The position numbers were made by a program, and so were the translations under genes. The notes beneath the pieces were generated by a model that did not search any database, was not told where the DNA came from, and was given only the letters and a program-made list of their open reading frames with translations. DNA of 64,000 nucleotides from a virus, in the IMG/VR virus record IMGVR_UViG_3300026097_000010, positions 62,001-126,000 of that record; one strand, given 5' to 3'. Positions 27,185-34,740 of this stretch are shown piece after piece; within the stretch, counting starts at the first letter, position 1; each line of letters begins with the position of its first letter.

Positions 27185-28002
27185 GCTGTTGCTGTCTTCG
27201 GTTTTGGAGTAATCTTAGGTTGTTTTTTACCAACCTGTGAAGTCATATTGGTAAATTTTTGGTTGTAGCCCATTTGCTGTCCTGCTTTTTGACCCGTTGT
27301 TGCTGTACTTGCTGTACTTGATGTAGCATCTTTTGCTGTATTTCCACCTTGAGCAGTTGTGTTCTGTGTTTGATCACCGCCTTGAACATTAATATTAATG
27401 TTGTTAGGCTGTGTTGGAGACTGTTGTTGCTGTTGTTGATCTTGTCCAGAACCTTTTTTAGCGTCTAACCCTGCAATTTCTTTTTCTAGCATTTTTCTAA
27501 TTTGTGCTCTTTGCTGTCCAGTTAATCCTGATAGCATATCCTGAGCTTGTTTGTAATTTGTAGCTCTGTTTGGATCCGGTTCTGGAGTTGGAGTTGGTCC
27601 AGGAGTTGGCGTTGGCGTTGGAGTCGGTCCGGGTGTTGGCGTTGGAGTCGGTCCGGGTGTTGGTGTTGGCTGTGGAGTAACTCCTTGAGTACCACCAGCT
27701 CCGCCACTTGTTCCATCAGCACCATCAGCACCATCAGCACCGTCTTTTCCAGAATCGCCATCACTTCCGCCGTCTAAGCTTGTAGTCTTGTAACCTGCTT
27801 TAACACCTTTAGTAAATGCTTTACCTAACCCTGCTAGACCTCCAATTGCGGCACCAGCACCTTTAGCAACTGTACCTGCGGCTGTGCCAGCACCTTTAAC
27901 TATCTTACCACCAATTTCTTTGGCTTTATCTAGCTTAGGACCTTCTGCCAGATATTCTAGTTCGTTAATTTCAGATTCTGTTAAAAAGTCATTGAATTTC
28001 AT
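27172..28002 (-). CDS. Low-complexity virion protein with candidate capsid-targeting N-terminus
   Basis: The product is 276 residues. The N-terminus MKFNDFLTESEINELEYLAE has (L/I)-x-E gp21-type sites at LTE 7-9 and LAE 18-20, like the capsid-targeting sequences of T4 internal proteins. A Gly/Ala helix (residues 30-65) is followed by a short collagen-like run (GKDGADGADGADG near 85-98). A Pro-Thr repeat (TPGPTPTPTP, near 110-142) comes next, then a Gln-rich and Thr/Ala-rich tail. No enzymatic motif is visible. It overlaps the upstream 598-residue gene by 4 bases and both may be packaged in the head. The repeat DNA at about 27590-27680 is tandem and could vary in length between strains. Confidence 0.65.
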   Translation of the reverse strand: MKFNDFLTESEINELEYLAEGPKLDKAKEIGGKIVKGAGTAAGTVAKGAGAAIGGLAGLGKAFTKGVKAGYKTTSLDGGSDGDSGKDGADGADGADGTSGGAGGTQGVTPQPTPTPGPTPTPTPGPTPTPTPTPGPTPTPEPDPNRATNYKQAQDMLSGLTGQQRAQIRKMLEKEIAGLDAKKGSGQDQQQQQQSPTQPNNININVQGGDQTQNTTAQGGNTAKDATSSTASTATTGQKAGQQMGYNQKFTNMTSQVGKKQPKITPKPKTATATTA

Positions 28003-29795
28003 GCTGTTGGTCCTGTTGTTTGATATCCACCTTGTTTAATTCCTGCTGGTTGGGTAGCTGGTTTCTTAGCAGGAGCTTTTGTCGTTGTAGAAGATGGTTG
28101 CGATCTACCTAGATATTTTAAAAGTCTACGCTTGTCTTTTGCTGTTAATTTGGCAATATGAGCTTTAACGTCGTTATACGAAAATCCTTGAGCGGCTTTC
28201 TTTCCACCAGCTCCGCCTGTTTGGCCAGTAGGAGATGTTTTTCCTCCAGTAGCACCACCTGTTTGGCTAGCACCACCGTCTTTTGCTTTTGTAGCATTAT
28301 CTTGTTTTGCGTTAGGATCAGTTTGCTTAGGTGCCGCAGGAACTTTCAATTTCATTTGCTTGTATACTGGAGTAATTACTTCGTCGTTAACTCCTTGCTG
28401 ACGTAAAAAGTTTGCCAATTCATTTGAATCTGTAGGCGATCCTGCTTTTTTCCACGCTTTGTTTAGTTTATCTGCGGTAATTTTTGTGGTTAGATTCTTG
28501 CCCATTCGTGAAAAGAAGCCAGGCTTCTTTTCTTTTTGTTCAGGCTCACCTTCGGGTGCTGGCTTAGCATCTTGCTCTGCTTCTGCTTCAGAAAGTATTT
28601 GGATTCTTTCCAGTGTGTTAAAGACCAAATAAACCTGTCCTTCACTGAGTTTAGACTTGTAAAACTCTGTGCTTTCTTTTTTAGATTCACCGTCTTGCAC
28701 AGGTTCACCTTCAACTTTAACATCTTTGCTGTCAAATTTACCTTGTATTGAACCTTGTGCTAGTGCCGCGACAGCATCGTTAACTTTAGTCATTCCTTGT
28801 AAAAACGCATCGTTCTGTTGAGCAACTTCTTTTGCTACAGCATTAATAGCATTTACATTGTCTAAGTATTCGTTAACATCGAACGAATCAGCAAACATTG
28901 ATATTTCTCTAAATGCATCTACATCACCTGCGGCTGCTTTTTCTACAAGAGCCTGTAGTTCAGGCACCATGTCTTCAGGAACGAATATACCAAGGATTGT
29001 GTCTTTAAATGAATAACCCGGCATTTCAAGTGTGTGGGTAAGATTTACATCTACCTTGGCTATTCCAGGTGCTTTATCGTACGGAATAACATCGGCTCTG
29101 ATACCTTCTAGCCAATCGCCAATTCCTTCCAGTGCCCAACCTGCCATAGCACCATATGCAGCAGTCTTTACTGACTTACCAACGGCTGTGGATAGTTTTT
29201 CACCTTTGAGCAATTCATTGGCCGATCTTAAAAAGAAACCAGCGGCAGCACCACCTGCTGGTCCAGCGGCAAACGCCGCGGCAGCGGTTAAAATACCAAC
29301 TGCTAGACTTGCTTTTCCTGGATTGGCTTTTGCCCAATCAGAAACTGACTTGATTCTTTTTGCTACTTCGGGATTATCTGTGGAAATCTTTTTCTTTAGT
29401 TCTTCGAACTTGGCATCTATATTTTTAATAGGACCAGCATTTTGAACCATTCTGCCTAGCTCATTGATTTTATCGTCAATGGCTGATACAACTTTACCTG
29501 GTAATTTAGCGGCATCTACGCCTTTTCCTACCATGGTTCTGTTACTGCCACTTGCTGTAGCACCTTGCTCTACATTGCCAAATATCTGTTGGATTTGATC
29601 AGCTGATAATGTTGCTTCCATTAATCGCAATTCAGCAATAAGAGGTTCAAACCCATTATAAAATTCATAAACAACTTTGCGTTGCTTGGTTGTAAGTCCA
29701 CTCATTGATTCGATAAGAATCTTACGAGATTCATACATCTGTGCTTCAACAAGAGACTGTCGTGATTCTACAATTGTAACTTCATTTAGTTTCAT
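27999..29795 (-). CDS. Large virion protein, candidate internal head protein
   Basis: The product is 598 residues. The first 30 residues (MKLNEVTIVESRQSLVEAQM, then YESRKILIES) contain three (L/I)-x-E sites: IVE 8-10, LVE 15-17 and LIE 27-29. This is the style of T4 capsid-targeting peptides removed by gp21. A hydrophobic Ala/Gly segment near residues 165-190 (ILTAAAAFAAGPAGGAAAGF) could insert in a membrane. A helical middle follows, then a charged Glu/Lys linker and a Gly/Thr/Lys-rich C-terminus with KLTAKDKRRLLKYLGRS. I do not recognise the family. Possible roles are an ejected internal protein or a head-core component. A late-promoter box lies 28 bases upstream. Confidence 0.6.
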   Translation of the reverse strand: MKLNEVTIVESRQSLVEAQMYESRKILIESMSGLTTKQRKVVYEFYNGFEPLIAELRLMEATLSADQIQQIFGNVEQGATASGSNRTMVGKGVDAAKLPGKVVSAIDDKINELGRMVQNAGPIKNIDAKFEELKKKISTDNPEVAKRIKSVSDWAKANPGKASLAVGILTAAAAFAAGPAGGAAAGFFLRSANELLKGEKLSTAVGKSVKTAAYGAMAGWALEGIGDWLEGIRADVIPYDKAPGIAKVDVNLTHTLEMPGYSFKDTILGIFVPEDMVPELQALVEKAAAGDVDAFREISMFADSFDVNEYLDNVNAINAVAKEVAQQNDAFLQGMTKVNDAVAALAQGSIQGKFDSKDVKVEGEPVQDGESKKESTEFYKSKLSEGQVYLVFNTLERIQILSEAEAEQDAKPAPEGEPEQKEKKPGFFSRMGKNLTTKITADKLNKAWKKAGSPTDSNELANFLRQQGVNDEVITPVYKQMKLKVPAAPKQTDPNAKQDNATKAKDGGASQTGGATGGKTSPTGQTGGAGGKKAAQGFSYNDVKAHIAKLTAKDKRRLLKYLGRSQPSSTTTKAPAKKPATQPAGIKQGGYQTTGPTA

Positions 29796-29822
29796 TTTTT
29801 ATAATTCCGAAATATTATAATT

Positions 29823-29830
29823 TATTTATC
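29823..29830 (-). promoter_or_regulatory. Late promoter (GATAAATA) before 598-residue gene
   Basis: The minus strand reads GATAAATA 28 bases before the ATG at 29795. It lies at the junction between the gp55-46-47 operon and the following virion genes, as expected where late expression begins. Confidence 0.55.
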
Positions 29831-29863
29831 GCATATTAACTAGAGAACGATCTAAAGATCGTT

Positions 29864-29896
29864 TGCGTTATCGCTTACGCTCAACGCATTTTTTTT
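29864..29896 (+). terminator. Rho-independent terminator, plus orientation
   Basis: TGCGTT (29864-29869) and AACGCA (29883-29888) form a stem, and eight T residues follow at 29889-29896. No plus-strand gene ends nearby, so it may stop antisense read-through from the gp26 unit or end a small RNA. Confidence 0.5.
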
Positions 29897-29903
29897 AATT
29901 ATT

Positions 29904-29918
29904 AACTGCGAAGCAGTT
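29904..29918 (+). other. Small hairpin with T-run
   Basis: AACTGC and GCAGTT form a 6-base-pair stem with a GAA loop and two further T residues on the plus side. It could be a second weak terminator behind the one at 29864-29896. Confidence 0.3.
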
Positions 29919-29948
29919 TTAGTATTATCTAGATTGTTCGGTCATAAA

Positions 29949-29966
29949 GAGCCCGTTGCGGGGCTC
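29949..29966 (-). terminator. Possible terminator of the gp55-46-47 operon
   Basis: GAGCCC and GGGCTC form a 6-base-pair GC-rich stem around a 6-base loop. On the minus strand only TTTATG follows, so termination would be weak. Its place, between the early-type operon and the late promoter at 29823, supports the role. Confidence 0.35.
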
Positions 29967-30328
29967 AATATTTTCTGCACATTATCTGAGTTGCACAGTC
30001 ATAACAGCATTAGGATTATATGTATTGCTACACTCGCAGGCGGTTGGCCGATACCTGCTCATCCCGTTCGAGTTTCTAGTTGTCCAACGGCAGCCATGTA
30101 TATAAAATGCTGTCTTTTATACATGACCTGGGTTTGTTCCCATCCTTAGCCTATAAAATTTTGTTCTAAACGCATCAAACTGGTTAATTAGGCATATCCA
30201 GTCATCATCATCTGGTAGTGATACGAGTCTCCGCCGTCAAACGAATATTCAATTCCCTGCGCAACTCTGGTGCCAGGTGTAAGTCCACTATAACTGCGCC
30301 AGTGGAGGCTTAATTGACGGTGTTTTGC

Positions 30329-30754
30329 CTATAATTTTTTAAGATGTTCTTTAAGAATGTTTGAACTGCCTACACGCACATTGATAATACCGTTATAGTA
30401 TTCATCCGTTTCTAGTACACGCCTGTCGAATTGCTCTTTAGCCTCTAGATAACTTAATACGCCTCTGCTAGGACAAAAATGAAGGATTTCTCTTGTGAAT
30501 TTGTCTGGGCCTAATGCCTTTACATCAGCATTTAGATGATCTGAAGATCCCCAATAGTCTCTCCAGTCACTTTCTACTGTGCTACGCCTTTTATTTTTTC
30601 TGCCTTTGAGTGGTGGTCTAGTTTTTTTGAATCGTGCTAGTTTTTTGCCTATGTATTTTTTATTGTTAGTAATATTTGTGATCAGATAGACAAAGCCTTC
30701 GCAATCTTTAGGAAGTTCTTGTACTATTTGACCGTTGTAAGTCCACTCTGACAT
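30329..30754 (-). CDS. GIY-YIG-like endonuclease candidate
   Basis: The product is 141 residues. GFVYLITNITNNKKYIGKKL (residues 20-39) has the paired GIY/YIG-type strands. WRDYWGSSDHL follows in the middle, then SYLEAKEQFDRRVL with a likely catalytic Glu, and YYNGIINVRVG near the C-terminus. These fit small phage GIY-YIG nucleases, some of which are homing endonucleases (T4 Seg proteins). The gene is last in the gp55-gp47-gp46 operon, 5 bases after the small basic gene. It borders a 533-base structured region, and mobile nucleases often sit next to such sequence. The frame continues for 46 codons beyond its TAG stop. Activity is not shown. Confidence 0.65.
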   Translation of the reverse strand: MSEWTYNGQIVQELPKDCEGFVYLITNITNNKKYIGKKLARFKKTRPPLKGRKNKRRSTVESDWRDYWGSSDHLNADVKALGPDKFTREILHFCPSRGVLSYLEAKEQFDRRVLETDEYYNGIINVRVGSSNILKEHLKKL

Positions 30755-30759
30755 CAGAC

Positions 30760-30987
30760 TTACTTAGTTTTCTTCGGTCTCCCTACCATGCCTTTTCTGG
30801 CGGCCTTTCGCGCTTCACGCTTTGCTTGTATTTCTTTGCGCCTCTCGGAAGCATGGTTTCTAATTTCACTCAGCCAAAAACGTGCTTTAATACCTGCTTC
30901 GTCAGAGCCTTTGTATTCAAAGTTTGTTTGCCATTTGAAGTATTCTTGGAATGCTTCAATCATTTTATCGTGACTGTCAGTGGCCAT
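30760..30987 (-). CDS. Small basic protein with AT-hook-like tail
   Basis: The product is 75 residues. The N-terminal half is helical and mixed (MIEAFQEYFKWQTNFEYKG). The C-terminal 30 residues are strongly basic (RRKEIQAKREARKAARKG) and end in MVGRPKKTK, which resembles the GRP core of an AT-hook and suggests DNA binding. The start codon overlaps the gp46 stop by one base (TAATG), so it is co-translated with the recombination nuclease. Role unknown. A DNA-binding helper for replication or recombination is the natural guess from context. Confidence 0.6.
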   Translation of the reverse strand: MATDSHDKMIEAFQEYFKWQTNFEYKGSDEAGIKARFWLSEIRNHASERRKEIQAKREARKAARKGMVGRPKKTK

Positions 30988-32762
30988 TACACTATATCTA
31001 CATCCGTTGAGTAGGAAGTGAATCCGTTTTCCTTGATCACTTTCAGAACTTGGCTGACTCTATTAGTTAAGTCATCTCTGTGAGATATTAAAAACACATT
31101 TTTGTCACGCTCACGGGTCATCTTTTTCAGCACACTTATGCTGTTTTCAACACCGTTCGCATCTAATCCGTTGTCAATCAGTTCGTCAATGAACAACAGG
31201 TTGATCGAGTGATACAGATTTTCCCACACATCTCTAAACGCAAAACTTAAAGACAGGATTAATCTGTTGCGTTCACCTCTTGATAGATTGTCAAAATCTA
31301 AATCCTGACCTAACTGTGTGATAATCACGCTGAGGTCATTTTGAAACTCCACTAGATGTGGCAGACCTGTCTTGTTCAAATAGTATGTAAGACGTTGATT
31401 TAAAAATGCAAGATTCTGATCGATAATGCGTTTGCGAATATAACTGTCCTTGTTGGTAAGCAGTTTGTATAAAAACTCTTGATGCTCTTTGATCCGAGTA
31501 AGTTCATTGACAGTGTCCCAGTTAATTTCTTGCATTGCACTGTCTTTCAGTTCTGCAATTTGATCGTCGTAAGGATTGGTTTCTGTGTTTTTGTTCTCTA
31601 ATTCTTTTTCTAATCCGTCAATCGTTGCTCTATGATTAAGAGCTTCTTCTAACGTACTGTATTCTACACTGGGACAATCACCGAGTTCTCCAATCAAAGA
31701 CAGTGCTTCATTATAATCTCCAAGCTCACTAGACTGTGTATCCACACGCTTTTGATAGTCAGCAACCTGCTCTGCTTTTTTCTCAACCATCGATTCGTGC
31801 TGATCGTCGTGAACTTCTTGACCGCAAGCGTGGCACTTGTGATCTGCCAGTTTTTCCAATTCGATTTGCAATTTGTCTAAATGACGTTGATCATTTTCTA
31901 CCTGTGTAACCAATCTTGCGACTGTTTTTTCAAGCTGATCTTTTTCTCTCTTGTGTTCACGCCATTGCTGTAGTGCTTTTTGTTTTTCAATTTCTACATC
32001 AATATCAATATGATCCAAGACAGAAATACTCTGTGCAATGTCTTTGAGAGACTGTGCTTTGTTATCATCCCACATACGCTTCTTGCGTTCAAGGCTTTCG
32101 ATGCTTTGTTGTATACGTTCGTTTGATGCTTTAATTGCTTCAATTTTGGTAGTTTCTGTCTGTATTTCGTCTTTGGTAAATTTAATCTGTTCTTTGAGAT
32201 TTTCTGCTTTTTCTGAAAGCATAGTAATACCCAGTAACTGTTCAATGATAGCTCGTTGGTCATTACTTCGCATACTCAAAAACGGTTCAGTATATGTGTT
32301 CAATGCCACAAGATGCTTGAACATATCGTGACTCATTCCGAACAGTTCTTCGATAGACTTTTGTGTTTCTCGGCTATCGCCTTGACTTTCGTCAGCATCT
32401 TCGGGTGTGTGTTCGTGACCGTTTACACTTAATTTTAGAAAATTGGGTTTGCGTCCACGTTCAATATGATATTCAACGCCGTCCTTTTCAAAGGAACATG
32501 TAACCAGCATATTCTTGCCATTGATTTTGTTAATAAGATTGTCTTTTTTAATATTAGTCAATGCAGAACCGTAAATGGCATAAGAAAGCCCGTTCACAAT
32601 GGTAGTTTTACCTGTTCCGTTTCTAGCACCACCATCATCGCCTCCTAGATCTAAGTTCTCACCTAACACCAAAGTAAGATGACCTTTATCAAAATCAATA
32701 GCCTGCGTTTGATTGCCCACACTCATAAAATTTTGTACTGTTAGTGTCTTGATTTTAATCAT
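30987..32762 (-). CDS. 46: Recombination nuclease subunit gp46 (SbcC/Rad50-like)
   Basis: gp46 is the ATPase partner of gp47. Together they resect DNA ends for recombination-dependent replication and host DNA breakdown. The 591-residue product has the Walker A loop GARNGTGKTT at 45-54. Long coiled coils flank a zinc hook CHAC near 310. The ABC signature LSRGERNRL is near residue 494, and the Walker B region LLFIDELID near 522. Length is close to T4 gp46 (560). The ATG overlaps the gp47 stop by 4 bases (ATGA), as in many phage 47/46 pairs. Confidence is high. Confidence 0.95.
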   Translation of the reverse strand: MIKIKTLTVQNFMSVGNQTQAIDFDKGHLTLVLGENLDLGGDDGGARNGTGKTTIVNGLSYAIYGSALTNIKKDNLINKINGKNMLVTCSFEKDGVEYHIERGRKPNFLKLSVNGHEHTPEDADESQGDSRETQKSIEELFGMSHDMFKHLVALNTYTEPFLSMRSNDQRAIIEQLLGITMLSEKAENLKEQIKFTKDEIQTETTKIEAIKASNERIQQSIESLERKKRMWDDNKAQSLKDIAQSISVLDHIDIDVEIEKQKALQQWREHKREKDQLEKTVARLVTQVENDQRHLDKLQIELEKLADHKCHACGQEVHDDQHESMVEKKAEQVADYQKRVDTQSSELGDYNEALSLIGELGDCPSVEYSTLEEALNHRATIDGLEKELENKNTETNPYDDQIAELKDSAMQEINWDTVNELTRIKEHQEFLYKLLTNKDSYIRKRIIDQNLAFLNQRLTYYLNKTGLPHLVEFQNDLSVIITQLGQDLDFDNLSRGERNRLILSLSFAFRDVWENLYHSINLLFIDELIDNGLDANGVENSISVLKKMTRERDKNVFLISHRDDLTNRVSQVLKVIKENGFTSYSTDVDIV

Positions 32763-33769
32763 AAGTTTTGATAGATATCCAGTAATATTTTTTGATCGTA
32801 ATTTTCACTTTCGATTTGATTGAGCTGATTCATCACAATAGTATCAACACTTTCAAAGTTTAAATCAATAGGCTCTGATTGTGAATCCAGTTCTACTTTT
32901 TCTGGAATCATCATTAGTTCGCGAAGCCCGTATCTAGGAATAAGTTCTTCTTTAATAAAGTTTGCTTCTTCAAACGAAATTTCAACATCGATCGTTGCTC
33001 GAACATGCATTTTTTCTCGGAGAACAGAATCTGTGTCTTCTAGTAATTCACTGAGTTTCATGGTTCTGTAAACAGGCTGTTCAGGCCACGCTTCGTACTC
33101 AGGTACGCCTCCCCATTCTAAGGTCATCATTCCTCGATCATCGTCCCACGCATCTGCATAATTGTGCGGAAATGCATTGCCCATATACACAATATTGCCT
33201 TTTTGCTGACGTTTGTGAAAATGACCTGAAAACACATATTCTGCATTTTGAAAGTGACTAGAACGGAGAGTTCCGTGATCTGGCATTTGTACCATTGCAT
33301 TCATATAGAAACTAGGCAGTTCAAAATGTCCAAACATATATCTTGAAGTGTCTTTTTCAATCAGCTTCCATTCGTCACCCACTAACCAGGGAAATATAGT
33401 TACTTCGCCTTCTGTGAATGGTTCTCTGATAGGAACAACATTAGGAAACAGTCGCATAAACTCCACTGAGTTAATCTCACGCTTGTCTTTGTAAAACAGA
33501 TCGTGATTTCCTAGAATAAAATATACTTTTTCAAAGTTTTTGCTCAGTGTTTCTAGATTGCTCAGAGTATAGTTCATTGTGGATACATCTGTAGAACTAC
33601 GATTGTGATGCCAGTCGCCTAAAAAGATACAGGTTTCTGCACCTTTTTCTTGTGCTCTTTTACAGAACCAATCCACAAACTGTTCACAGTCGATATTGTG
33701 AACTCTGCTACCGCTTTTCATACCAAAATGAATATCGGTAAAGCAGGCCGCTTTTTTAAATAAAGACAT
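32759..33769 (-). CDS. 47: Recombination nuclease subunit gp47 (SbcD/Mre11-like)
   Basis: gp47 is the metallophosphoesterase subunit of the gp46/47 nuclease. The 336-residue product shows the five expected motifs: TDIHFG (11-16), LGDWHHN (50-56), GNHD (87-90), GHFE (148-151) and SGHFHK (182-187). Length equals that of T4 gp47 (339). A strong ribosome-binding site, GGAGG, is placed 6 bases before the ATG, in the 46-base gap after gp55, so it is well translated. The gene is followed by gp46 with an ATGA overlap. Confidence 0.95.
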   Translation of the reverse strand: MSLFKKAACFTDIHFGMKSGSRVHNIDCEQFVDWFCKRAQEKGAETCIFLGDWHHNRSSTDVSTMNYTLSNLETLSKNFEKVYFILGNHDLFYKDKREINSVEFMRLFPNVVPIREPFTEGEVTIFPWLVGDEWKLIEKDTSRYMFGHFELPSFYMNAMVQMPDHGTLRSSHFQNAEYVFSGHFHKRQQKGNIVYMGNAFPHNYADAWDDDRGMMTLEWGGVPEYEAWPEQPVYRTMKLSELLEDTDSVLREKMHVRATIDVEISFEEANFIKEELIPRYGLRELMMIPEKVELDSQSEPIDLNFESVDTIVMNQLNQIESENYDQKILLDIYQNL

Positions 33770-33815
33770 TATCTACCTCCATTAAGAGTATAGTTTAAAT
33801 TTAAATAAAAGTCAA

Positions 33816-34658
33816 TCATTCGTCCCCGCTTGTGCCTCTTTCTTGGGTAAGTCCATTATCTCTACCTTCGTTCTGTCTGGTCCAACTAGGATTCATACCA
33901 TTCATTTCTAAAATATCGTCACGAATGTTTTGATTGCGTTTTTCAATGTTAATGATCCTTACAAATGAATTTGTAACAGCCGCAGTGTAGTATGCAAAAG
34001 GATTGTCTGATTTTGATTCATCGAACTGTAGTCCGATCTGTGCTAGCTGTAAAATAGCCTGCCCTTGCATTTCGTCATTGTAGGTATATCCTCGAACGTT
34101 GCCTCGTGTACCGTAACGTTCGCACAATTTCATCCACATTTTAGCCAGTTCGTTGGTGGCCATACCGTGGTCCTTAGAGAACTTACCACTGTCTAAAGGA
34201 CCACGCCAGTGACTTTTTCCTACGCATTCTAACTCTCCTTCGTCATTACTAAATTTCCAATGTTGGAACGGAGGAAAATTAACTTTTTCGTGTGCATCGG
34301 CAACAGTCTTTACTGTTTTCTTTCTGCCAGGTGCAAGCGGAATATGATCAAATGTCATAATTCTAAAAATCAACTCTTCTTTGGTAATTTTTCTATAATC
34401 GATTTCGAAATCTTTTAGGCTGGGCTTTTTTCCTTTATAATCTTGACAAGCAAGTTCGTGTGCTTCTTTGGCCAATCTTGCGGCCTTGTTTCGCTTTGCT
34501 TCAGCAACAGTCCGAATATTGATTTTGTCGATGCTAGGCAAAATTATATCGTACCGATGGTAATCTTTTTGAAGGTAAGAACAGAATGTATTCTTGCTCC
34601 TGTGAATTTCTTTCAATAAATCTTTATTGTTTAAATATTTTACTCGGCGCTGTGTCAT
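33816..34658 (-). CDS. 55: Late-transcription sigma factor gp55 with N-terminal extension
   Basis: gp55 is the small sigma factor that, with gp33 and the gp45 clamp, directs host RNA polymerase to late promoters. The C-terminal part (about residues 190-250) has the recognisable segments MQGQAILQLAQIGLQFDESK, NPFAYYTAAVTNSFVRIINI and KRNQNIRDDIL. The product is 280 residues against 185 in T4, with about 100 extra residues at the N-terminus (RTVAEAKRNKAARLAKEA, then an APGRKKTVKTVADA segment) whose role is unknown. It is first in the 55-47-46 operon. GGAG stands at 34671-34674 and a TATAAT box at 34682-34687 lies just upstream, an early-type promoter candidate. It divergently faces the baseplate operon. 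Confidence 0.85.
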   Translation of the reverse strand: MTQRRVKYLNNKDLLKEIHRSKNTFCSYLQKDYHRYDIILPSIDKINIRTVAEAKRNKAARLAKEAHELACQDYKGKKPSLKDFEIDYRKITKEELIFRIMTFDHIPLAPGRKKTVKTVADAHEKVNFPPFQHWKFSNDEGELECVGKSHWRGPLDSGKFSKDHGMATNELAKMWMKLCERYGTRGNVRGYTYNDEMQGQAILQLAQIGLQFDESKSDNPFAYYTAAVTNSFVRIINIEKRNQNIRDDILEMNGMNPSWTRQNEGRDNGLTQERGTSGDE

Positions 34659-34705
34659 GTTATGTGTATACTCCTATCGCTATTATAATAGCATATTTTT
34701 CTAAG

Positions 34706-34713
34706 AATAAATA
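34706..34713 (+). promoter_or_regulatory. Late promoter (AATAAATA) for the baseplate operon
   Basis: AATAAATA lies 27 bases before the ATG at 34741 in the 82-base gap shared with the divergent gp55 gene. It heads a run of about ten closely packed plus-strand virion genes. Confidence 0.65.
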
Positions 34714-34740
34714 GAGTTAAGAATAGGAAATTTTACCAAA

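Larger units (their letters stand above)
29816..29896 (+). ncRNA. Possible small plus-strand RNA
   Basis: A TATAAT box (29816-29821) is followed by the palindrome AACGATCTAAAGATCGTT (29846-29863), a TGCGTT/AACGCA stem (29864-29888) and eight T residues. No good -35 box is visible, so the promoter is weak. The transcript would be about 70 bases and lie just outside the start of the 598-residue gene, in antisense orientation to its leader. Confidence 0.25.
29796..30328. other. 533-base region with hairpins and no clear gene
   Basis: This is the longest non-coding stretch in the window. Its left end holds a late promoter and a plus-oriented terminator. From about 29940 to 30330 it has many inverted repeats. 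Examples are GAGCCC/GGGCTC (29949-29966), CAGG/CCTG around CGGTTGGCCG near 30040, CATGTATA/TATACATG near 30095-30126, CCGTCAA/TTGACGG (about 30233-30319) and TCCACT/AGTGGA (about 30284-30306). TAGGCA/TGCCTA enclose bases 30189-30331. The nesting suggests a structured RNA, strand unknown. The frame of the 30329-30754 gene also stays open for 46 codons after its TAG. I find no tRNA. Confidence 0.5.

Noticed and set aside
27590-27680. Short regular repeats considered as a CRISPR array
   Set aside because: There are no unique spacers. The repeats code for a Pro-Thr linker in frame.
30055-30085. GTTCGAG resembling a tRNA T-loop
   Set aside because: The flanking bases do not form the T-stem, and no acceptor or anticodon stem was found around it.
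29934-30149. 71-residue plus-strand frame in the non-coding region
   Set aside because: It has no ribosome-binding site, an unusual composition and crosses several inverted repeats, so it is more likely a chance frame.
31994-32263. 89-residue minus-strand frame within gp46
   Set aside because: It is an overlapping frame in a well-supported gene, with no start signal.
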